A DNA stretch of 13,910 nt. It comes from UMGS1781 sp964389545 (GTDB lineage Bacteria; Bacillota; Clostridia; TANB77; CAG-508). Shown here in pieces: positions 1 to 4,346 of this stretch. The number at the start of each line of letters is the position of its first letter. Position 1 is the first letter of the stretch. Made by a program: the position numbers and the translations under genes. The notes under the pieces are model-generated. The model did no database searches. It was not told where the DNA came from and saw only the letters and a list, made by a program, of their open reading frames with translations. The stretch lies in assembly GCA_964389545.1 (NCBI GenBank), contig CAYMDN010000032.1:1-13910 (forward strand), in the 5' to 3' direction.

Positions 1-2
1 GG

Positions 3-164
3 AGAACTTTAAAATCAGATGGAGAATTAAATGTTAAATATCCAGAAGCAATAGAATTACAAAAGAGATTACTTGAAGAAGAAGGACATACAATAATTAC
101 AAAAGGTACAAAGAATATAAAATACTATGTTAAGGATTTTGAAAATAGTTTAATACAATTATAA
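3..164 (+). CDS. MGMT/alkyltransferase-like (ATL) family protein, C-terminal part
   Basis: Only the last 53 residues are in the window; the frame is open from the left edge to a TAA stop. It reads RTLKSDGELNVKYPEAI near the start, then EEEGHTI, and ends with a YYVKDFENSL-type tail. The R-x-L-K-x-D-G-E-L-N and EGH elements match, as I know the family, the C-terminal half of small alkyltransferase-like (Atl) proteins. These share the O6-alkylguanine DNA alkyltransferase DNA-binding fold and flag alkylated guanine for nucleotide excision repair. The active-site segment that would separate a true alkyltransferase (PCHR) from an ATL lies outside the window, so catalytic status cannot be judged. 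A 97-bp gap separates it from the next gene and I see no good hairpin terminator there. Confidence 0.65.
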   Translation, partial: RTLKSDGELNVKYPEAIELQKRLLEEEGHTIITKGTKNIKYYVKDFENSLIQL

Positions 165-209
165 TTTGGCTATGACACGATAAGTAGCATTAATGTAAAA
201 CAATATTGC

Positions 210-238
210 TTTAAAATACTTACTTTCTTTAGTATATT
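210..238 (+). promoter_or_regulatory. weak candidate promoter for the XRE/zinc-ribbon gene
   Basis: TTTAAA (210-215) and TATATT (233-238) are separated by 17 bp, placing a start site near 245, just upstream of the AGGAGGT at 249-255. The -35 box is poor, so this is a positional guess. Confidence 0.3.
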
Positions 239-261
239 TTCAAGTGTTAGGAGGTAAAATT

Positions 262-684
262 ATGAAATTAAACGAAAAGTTAAAAGAATATAGAAGTATA
301 TTCAATCTAACGCAAGAACAGTTAGCAGAAAAACTTAATGTGTCAAGACAAGTAATAACAAAATGGGAGAGTGGCGAAGGATTACCAGAGATAGGAAATC
401 TTAAATCTATATCAAAACTGATGGGTATTTCTATTGATTATTTATTAGATGATAGTAAGAAATTGGAGTATCCTATGAAACGAAGATGTCTAAGATGCAA
501 TATTGAAATGATAGAAAATTTTGATATTAAAGTGGAAGGTGCAGGTTATGGAATTAAAATAACTCAACAAGGTTTATTTAAAGATAATTTAGGAAAAGTA
601 CAATGTGCGATATGTCCAGAATGTGGATATGTGGAAACTTATATCGAAGATACAAATAAGGTAAAAAAAATATTGGAAAAGTAA
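262..684 (+). CDS. XRE-family HTH regulator with C-terminal zinc ribbon
   Basis: 140 residues from the ATG at 262, which has AGGAGGT at 249-255 six bases upstream; an in-frame GTG at 244 lies in front of that ribosome binding site and is rejected. Residues 5-62 form a Cro/C1-type helix-turn-helix (LTQEQLAEKLNVSRQVITKWESG, residues 16-38). Residues 74-125 carry CxxC (C76, C79) and CxxCxxC (C115, C118, C121), which looks like a treble-cleft or rubredoxin-like zinc ribbon split by about 35 residues. The protein is probably a cytoplasmic DNA-binding repressor in which the metal site has a structural or sensing role. It lies 33 bp upstream of a small membrane protein gene with its own strong ribosome binding site, and the two probably form one operon. 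Effector and targets are unknown. Confidence 0.8.
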   Translation: MKLNEKLKEYRSIFNLTQEQLAEKLNVSRQVITKWESGEGLPEIGNLKSISKLMGISIDYLLDDSKKLEYPMKRRCLRCNIEMIENFDIKVEGAGYGIKITQQGLFKDNLGKVQCAICPECGYVETYIEDTNKVKKILEK

Positions 685-717
685 TTCAAATAATAATTTG
701 TTGAGGAGGTACTTAAA

Positions 718-879
718 TTGAAAAAAGAAAAATTGTTAATAGTTATTGGAAATGTTTTATTGTTTCTTACTTGCATACTTCAAGTAACCGTAGAATTAAA
801 TAGTGCAATTTATATTACTTTAATTGGTATATCAATTTTATTAGAATTGATTGGAATTGCATTATCTAAAGATAAATAA
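718..879 (+). CDS. small two-helix membrane protein, TTG start
   Basis: A 53-residue frame starts at TTG 718 with GAGGAGGT at 703-710, seven bases upstream, and ends at TAA 877-879. The protein begins L/MKKEKLLIVIGNVLLF and holds two hydrophobic stretches (about residues 6-23 and 30-48) joined by a short polar turn, then ends in a charged SKDK tail. It is therefore probably a small integral membrane hairpin. No family is recognised. The strong ribosome binding site, correct spacing and clean hydrophobic pattern argue that it is real despite its size. It follows the XRE gene by 33 bp and precedes a strong terminator, so the pair looks like a regulator plus small membrane protein operon. Confidence 0.7.
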   Translation: MKKEKLLIVIGNVLLFLTCILQVTVELNSAIYITLIGISILLELIGIALSKDK

Positions 880-949
880 ATCACAAGTATTCCATATAAC
901 TATGAAAAATCAAGATTTTAAGGAAGTAATAAGTATAAAATAAAAAGAA

Positions 950-982
950 AGAAGAATACTTGAAAAGTATTCTTCTGTTTTT
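950..982 (+). terminator. intrinsic terminator after the XRE/small membrane protein operon
   Basis: A perfect 12-bp inverted repeat (AGAAGAATACTT at 950-961 and its complement at 965-976) with a 3-base GAA loop is followed by G and five T. It ends the XRE/small membrane protein operon 70 bp after the stop. Confidence 0.85.
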
Positions 983-1018
983 ATGCAGACAAATAAATAG
1001 AAAAATTTAAAAAAAGTA

Positions 1019-1049
1019 TTGACTTGGAGTTAACTTTAACTTATATAAT
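1019..1049 (+). promoter_or_regulatory. MerR-type promoter and operator of the redox operon
   Basis: TTGACT (1019-1024) and TATAAT (1044-1049) are separated by 19 bp, the over-long spacer typical of promoters activated by MerR-family proteins. The spacer holds an imperfect palindrome centred on GTTAAC (1029-1034), with the core GAGTTAACT shared exactly with the promoter at 7720. Both elements and the core are seen directly; binding by the MerR protein at 7897 is inferred. The arrangement resembles operators known for NmlR/AdhR-type MerR regulators. Transcription would start near 1056, giving a leader of about 44 bases before the flavodoxin ATG. Confidence 0.75.
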
Positions 1050-1099
1050 ATGTGACGAAAGGAAAATTTAAAGTTAATTCAAGAAAGGTTGGAGATATT

Positions 1100-1774
1100 A
1101 TGAATAAAAAAATAATAATTTCAGTTGTAATTTTAGCTATAATTGTAGCAATTGTAGGATATATAATAGTAAAAAATAATGGAACAGAAAATAACGAGGA
1201 GCCAAATGAAAAACATTCAACAAATGAGCAAAATCCTAATGAACAACAAAATGAGAATAAAATAAATAAAAATGAAACTGAAAATAATAATAGTACAAAT
1301 AATAAAAAAACAGCAGTTATATACTTTTCAGCAACAGGAACCACTGAAAAAATAGCAAATTATATAAGCAATGAAACAGATGCAGATTTAATAGAAATCG
1401 AACCAAAAGAACAATACACATCAGAGGATTTAAACTATAATTCTGATTGTAGAGCTAATAGAGAACAAAATGATAGCACTGCAAGACCAGAAGTAGCAAA
1501 TAATATTGATACTGATAAATATGATGTTATTTACCTTGGATATCCGATTTGGTGGGGAGACATTCCAAAAATAATCTTAACATTTTTAGACAACAATAAT
1601 TTAAATGGAAAAACAGTTATTACATTTTGTACATCAGGGAGTACAGGAATATCTCAAAGTCAAAGTACATTAGAATCATATAATAAAGATATAAATTGGA
1701 TACAAGGAAAAAGATTTTCATCAAGTGCAAGTGAAAAAGAAGTAACAGATTGGATAGAGACAATAAATTTATAA
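1100..1774 (+). CDS. membrane-anchored flavodoxin
   Basis: 224 residues from the ATG at 1100, with GGAG at 1091-1094. An in-frame GTG at 1052 sits at the promoter start site and is rejected. Residues 4-24 are one hydrophobic segment without a lipobox Cys, read as a signal anchor. Residues 26-69 are a low-complexity linker rich in Asn, Glu and Lys. Residues 71-223 form a flavodoxin fold: the FMN-phosphate loop SATGTT at 77-82, GYPIWWGDIP at 147-156 (flavin-stacking loop), and CTSGSTGI at 177-184. This class (flavodoxin_4-like) carries electrons on FMN. The anchor suggests action at the membrane, probably on the outer face given the positive NKK start and polar linker. It heads the operon with a CMD-cupin protein and a flavin reductase-like protein, so a redox or detoxification role is inferred. 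Confidence 0.85.
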   Translation: MNKKIIISVVILAIIVAIVGYIIVKNNGTENNEEPNEKHSTNEQNPNEQQNENKINKNETENNNSTNNKKTAVIYFSATGTTEKIANYISNETDADLIEIEPKEQYTSEDLNYNSDCRANREQNDSTARPEVANNIDTDKYDVIYLGYPIWWGDIPKIILTFLDNNNLNGKTVITFCTSGSTGISQSQSTLESYNKDINWIQGKRFSSSASEKEVTDWIETINL

Positions 1775-1798
1775 TTGTAATTAAGCAAAGGGAGCTTA

Positions 1799-1846
1799 TT
1801 GAAAATAATCAGCTTTTATGATAGCATGTGTTCTGAAAATATATAA
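1799..1846 (+). CDS. possible 15-residue leader peptide or gene remnant
   Basis: A TTG at 1799 lies five bases after AAGGGAG and opens a 15-codon frame (MKIISFYDSMCSENI) ending at TAA 1844-1846, just before the ribosome binding site of the CMD-cupin gene. It could be a translated leader or the stub of a lost gene. Its length makes chance likely. Confidence 0.2.
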   Translation: MKIISFYDSMCSENI

Positions 1847-1865
1847 TAAGAGGAGGGATTTGAGA

Positions 1866-2606
1866 ATGAAAAAACAAACAGCTGGCAGAGAAAATTTAGG
1901 GGAGCTAGCACCTAAATTTGCAGAATTAAATGATGATGTACTATTTGGAGAAGTATGGTCAAGAGAAGACAAATTATCATTAAGAGATAGAAGCATGATT
2001 ACAATATCTGCTTTAATGGCACAAGGGTTATATCCTCAATTAAAATCACATATTACATTAGGAAAAGAACATGGAATAACAAAAGAAGAAATTGTTGAAG
2101 TTGTTACACAGCTTGCATTCTATACAGGGTGGCCTAAAGCATGGAGCACTTTCCCAATTATAAATGAAATTTATTCAGATGAAAAAATAAAAGAATCACA
2201 TGGTGGAGCATTTGGAATGGGAGAGCCAAATGTAAATTATGCTCAATATTTTATTGGAAACTCATATTTAAAACCAATTGCAAAAACAGAATCAGGAGTT
2301 GCATTTGCAAATGTTACATTTGAACCAGAATGCAGAAACAATTGGCATATTCATCATGCAACATCTGGAGGAGGTCAAGTTTTAATCTGTGTTGAAGGAG
2401 AAGGATGGTATCAGGAAGAAGGCAAAACAGCACAAAGTCTAAAAGTAGGAGATATAGTTGTAATACCTGCTAATGTAAAACATTGGCATGGAGCTAAAAA
2501 AGGATCTTGGTTTAGTCATATTGCAGTTGAAATACCAGGAGAAAATGCTTCAAATGAATGGTGCGAATCAGTAAAAGATGAAGAATATGATAGGCTAGGT
2601 GATTAA
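1866..2606 (+). CDS. carboxymuconolactone decarboxylase-cupin fusion protein
   Basis: 246 residues from the ATG at 1866, with AGGAGGG at 1851-1857. An upstream in-frame start at 1818 precedes this ribosome binding site and is rejected. Residues 17-102 match the carboxymuconolactone decarboxylase/AhpD-like helical fold (DRSMITISALMAQG at 41-54, H62, then QLAFYTGWPKAW at 82-93). There is no CxxC, so an AhpD-type peroxidase role is unlikely. Residues 145-222 form a cupin barrel with metal ligands H161, H163/H164 and H206/H208 and the GDIVVIP strand at 195-201. This two-domain layout is common in Firmicutes beside flavodoxins and oxidoreductases; the substrate is not established. Its stop overlaps the next gene's GTG start by 8 bases, so coupled translation is likely. 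As I recall, AdhR of Bacillus subtilis also controls a CMD-family gene. Confidence 0.88.
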   Translation: MKKQTAGRENLGELAPKFAELNDDVLFGEVWSREDKLSLRDRSMITISALMAQGLYPQLKSHITLGKEHGITKEEIVEVVTQLAFYTGWPKAWSTFPIINEIYSDEKIKESHGGAFGMGEPNVNYAQYFIGNSYLKPIAKTESGVAFANVTFEPECRNNWHIHHATSGGGQVLICVEGEGWYQEEGKTAQSLKVGDIVVIPANVKHWHGAKKGSWFSHIAVEIPGENASNEWCESVKDEEYDRLGD

Positions 2607-2997
2607 TTTGGAAGATAATAATGTTCCACAAAGCGTATTAGAATATGGATTTGATTTTGATTGGGACGAAAAGGATGTATGGGAATTAGATTATCCTGTA
2701 GAGCAAATGGATATTGAAACATTAGAGTGGCATTTTGAAGTTCCATTCTGGGATTGGAATAATGAATGCTATAATCTAACACCAAGGCAAGTTATAGAAG
2801 ATAAAGATCAATACAAAGAACAGTACGATAGAATAATGAATTCTAATATAGAGTATCCAATAGATATAATGGAAAATAAAGGAAAATATGTAATATTAGA
2901 TGGTTTGCATAGACTTGCTAAATATAAAATTCTTGGTTATAAAGAAATTAAAGTGAGAATAATACCTAGAAGGGAGATAAAAAATATCTCAAAATAA
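2599..2997 (+). CDS. small ParB/sulfiredoxin-fold protein
   Basis: 132 residues if started at GTG 2599 (overlapping the previous stop), or 129 from TTG 2608, which has TAGGTG six bases upstream; I cannot decide between them. The C-terminal part carries a ParB/Srx-superfamily signature: YPIDI at 86-90, then YVILDGLHRLAKYKILGYKE at 97-116 with the nucleotide-binding G-x-H-R (G102, H104, R105). The N-terminal half is aromatic and acidic (LEWHFEVPFWDW at 42-53, then NLTP at 59-62). It has no helix-turn-helix and is too short for a partition ParB. The Cys that sulfiredoxin uses in GCHR is Leu here, so sulfiredoxin activity is not expected. Why a ParB-fold protein sits inside a redox operon is unclear. 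A nucleotide-binding or modifying role is inferred. Confidence 0.75.
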   Translation: MINLEDNNVPQSVLEYGFDFDWDEKDVWELDYPVEQMDIETLEWHFEVPFWDWNNECYNLTPRQVIEDKDQYKEQYDRIMNSNIEYPIDIMENKGKYVILDGLHRLAKYKILGYKEIKVRIIPRREIKNISK

Positions 2998-3021
2998 ATA
3001 TTTTGAAAGGAATGATTGAAA

Positions 3022-3573
3022 ATGAGAAAAGATATAAAAACAACAGAAGGCATATTTCCAATGCCTGTACTTATGATTGCAACATACAATGAAGATGGTA
3101 GCGTTGATGTAATGAATGCAGCCTGGGGAACAATGTTCGAAAGAGATCAAGTAGTATTAAACTTAACAGAAACACACAAAACAGTAAAAAATATAAAAGA
3201 AAGAAAAGCATTTACAGTATCAATAGCAGATAGTAAACATGTTGCAGAAGCAGACTATTTTGGAGTAGTATCAGGTAATAATACACCAAAAAAATTTGAA
3301 AACAGTAAATTAACAGCAACAAAATCAGAGAAAGTAGATGCACCAATTATAAATGAATTTCCAATTTGTATGGAATGTGAATTTATAGAATATGGAGACT
3401 GTGGAGTAATTGGAAAAGTTATAAACACATCAGTAGATGAAAATGCAATGAGCGGAGATAAGGTAGATATAGAAAAAGTATCAGCAATAGCATTTGATCC
3501 ATATACACATGGATATTATAAAGTAGCAGAAAGAGTTGGAGAAGCATTTAAAGATGGGTTAGAACTTAAATAA
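3022..3573 (+). CDS. flavin reductase-like FMN-binding split-barrel protein
   Basis: 183 residues from the ATG at 3022, with AAAGGA at 3006-3011; an in-frame TTG at 3016 is an alternative. The pattern fits the flavin reductase-like/split-barrel flavoprotein family: PVLMIATYNEDGSVDVMNAAW at 15-35 (first barrel strands), LNLTETHKTVKNI at 47-59 (FMN-phosphate contact region), FTVSIADSKHV at 64-74, and the late FDPYTHGYYKV at 158-168 with the family's H-G-Y-Y. Such proteins bind FMN and transfer electrons from NAD(P)H or act as small flavin oxidoreductases in the cytoplasm. It is the last gene before the terminator at 3591 and probably works with the flavodoxin and CMD-cupin proteins. The substrate is unknown. 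Confidence 0.85.
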   Translation: MRKDIKTTEGIFPMPVLMIATYNEDGSVDVMNAAWGTMFERDQVVLNLTETHKTVKNIKERKAFTVSIADSKHVAEADYFGVVSGNNTPKKFENSKLTATKSEKVDAPIINEFPICMECEFIEYGDCGVIGKVINTSVDENAMSGDKVDIEKVSAIAFDPYTHGYYKVAERVGEAFKDGLELK

Positions 3574-3590
3574 TAAATTAATTATTTCAT

Positions 3591-3622
3591 AAAAGATAGA
3601 TAGTTAAATATCTGTCTTTTTT
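3591..3622 (+). terminator. terminator of the redox operon
   Basis: A 12-bp stem (3591-3602 with 3609-3620, one G-U pair) and a six-base loop GTTAAA end in a run of T. It closes the flavodoxin-to-flavin-reductase operon 18 bp after the stop. Confidence 0.8.
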
Positions 3623-3651
3623 AGTTAAATTATAAATTCGACAAATTTTAC

Positions 3652-3680
3652 TAGACGAAATCAAATAAATATGCTAAAAT
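3652..3680 (+). promoter_or_regulatory. promoter of the short foreign unit
   Basis: TAGACG (3652-3657) and TAAAAT (3675-3680) lie 17 bp apart, with an extended -10 TGC at 3672-3674 giving TATGCTAAAAT. This matches the TATGnTA pattern seen at other promoters in the window. Transcription would start near 3687, about 95 bases before the first small frame. Confidence 0.5.
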
Positions 3681-3781
3681 AAAGGCGTTCAAGCTTTTTG
3701 ACAATAATAAAAGTTTTGGCTAAAGAAATTTTCCGAATAGAAAAAACCGTGCACATTGAAAATTTTTCAGGAGGGAAAGGT

Positions 3782-3838
3782 ATGGAAAATTGGACCAAAT
3801 TCCTAAGCAAAGTTCCAGATGGAATCAACAGTTCGTAA
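3782..3838 (+). CDS. possible 18-residue peptide
   Basis: An ATG at 3782 is preceded by a strong AGGAGGGAAAGG (3769-3780) and opens MENWTKFLSKVPDGINSS before TAA. The ribosome binding site is better than for many real genes here, which is the main argument for translation. It may be a leader peptide governing the frame at 3897, 58 bp downstream, or a small peptide in its own right. A TTCG-TAAA-CGAA mini-repeat follows around the stop. No family is recognised. Confidence 0.35.
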   Translation: MENWTKFLSKVPDGINSS

Positions 3839-3896
3839 AACGAAGTAAGTAATCCATAAATAAAATTTTGCGGATAATAGAAAGGAAAGGTGCAAT

Positions 3897-4106
3897 ATGA
3901 ACACCACTAGCAAAAAGAACCAGAATACTGTCATTATGTTGGTAAGGGATGCTATTATATTAGCAGCTATTCTGCTGAGCATCTTCTTGTACAAGTGCTT
4001 TTGCACTGAGGAAGACCACACGACGGCGAAATGCGATAACCAGTTAGAGATCGCTCTGGACGAGCAGTATGTGGCTCCTGGTGTGACCTTTACCGAAGAC
4101 CACTGA
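3897..4106 (+). CDS. small single-pass membrane protein, GC-rich codons, unknown
   Basis: 69 residues from the ATG at 3897, with GAAAGGAAAGG at 3880-3890. Residues 11-33 form one hydrophobic helix (VIMLVRDAIILAAILLSIFL) with a lysine-rich N-terminus, then YKCFCTEED and a polar acidic tail containing a third Cys (K-C-D). That reads as a membrane-anchored protein with the Cys-containing acidic part outside, or a small single-span peptide. Codon choice is strongly G/C-ending, unlike the rest of the window, so recent transfer is likely. After its TGA another frame stays open for 35 codons to 4212 (EVARIPQATDFQQAG...), so the gene may once have been about 104 residues and be frameshifted. I cannot assign a function. 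Confidence 0.45.
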   Translation: MNTTSKKNQNTVIMLVRDAIILAAILLSIFLYKCFCTEEDHTTAKCDNQLEIALDEQYVAPGVTFTEDH

Positions 4107-4201
4107 GGTAGCAAGAATACCACAGGCAACTGATTTTCAACAAGCAGGAAGTACGGAAGATTCGTCCGTTAACGACGAAAAAGACAAGCAACATTATTGT
4201 G

Positions 4202-4231
4202 ACGGGGCATGAAATTTCATGCCCCGTTTTT
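4202..4231 (+). terminator. GC-rich terminator of the foreign unit
   Basis: A 24-bp perfect palindrome at 4203-4226 (CGGGGCATGAAA and its complement), extended by an A-T pair, is followed by TTTTT. Its GC-rich stem contrasts with the AT-rich terminators elsewhere in the window and belongs with the foreign-looking unit before it. Confidence 0.9.
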
Positions 4232-4261
4232 CTTATAGTAAAATATTAATAAAAATGAGTG

Positions 4262-4270
4262 TGCTATATT
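4262..4270 (+). promoter_or_regulatory. candidate extended -10 promoter for the kinase-ART operon
   Basis: TGC followed by TATATT (4265-4270) gives an extended -10 in the TRTGnTATAAT style seen elsewhere here; there is no convincing -35 box. An imperfect inverted repeat, ATTGTTAAA with TTTTACAAT (4268-4285), overlaps the expected start and could be an operator. Confidence 0.4.
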
Positions 4271-4346
4271 GTTAAATTTTACAATATTTGATATAAATAT
4301 GGTAGCAATAAAAATAGTTATATTGAAACGAGGAAATAATAATTTT

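Larger units (their letters stand above)
3623..4231 (+). other. short compositionally foreign transcription unit
   Basis: This interval between the redox operon and the kinase gene holds no conventional long gene. The first part (to about 3780) is AT-rich leader with a promoter. From about 3890 to 4230 the base composition rises sharply: a hand count over 3901-4110 gives about 46% GC, against about 23% in a sample at 3181-3240. Codons here end in C or G (AAC, ACC, AGC, CTG, GAC, CAG), unlike every neighbour. The unit has a promoter near 3652-3680, two short frames with good ribosome binding sites (3782 and 3897) and a GC-rich terminator at 4202-4231. It could be a small horizontally acquired cargo, a degraded gene or a structured RNA with coincidental frames. 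I do not recognise it. Confidence 0.6.

Noticed and set aside
1052..1099. GTG start extending the flavodoxin by 16 residues
   Set aside because: The GTG falls at or before the predicted transcription start of the MerR-type promoter and has no ribosome binding site; the ATG at 1100 has one.
1036..1344. Minus-strand Phe/Ser-rich frame opposite the flavodoxin linker
   Set aside because: It is produced by the Asn/Glu-rich low-complexity linker on the plus strand and has no start signal.
2599..2997. Chromosome or plasmid partition ParB
   Set aside because: It is only about 130 residues, has no helix-turn-helix, no ParA neighbour and no parS-like repeats.
3803..4129. Minus-strand 108-codon frame across the GC-rich unit
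   Set aside because: It has no ribosome binding site, runs opposite to every other gene, and overlaps the plus-strand frame at 3897 that has one. It looks like the complement of a biased sequence.
3687..4231. Known structured RNA (tmRNA, 6S, OLE or raiA-type)
   Set aside because: I could not match conserved core sequences of any of these; only small local hairpins are visible, so it is left unassigned.
4269..4346. N-terminal extension of the kinase-ART protein from TTG 4269 or ATG 4299
   Set aside because: Neither has a ribosome binding site, TTG 4269 falls in the candidate -10 region, and the extra residues do not resemble a domain or signal peptide.
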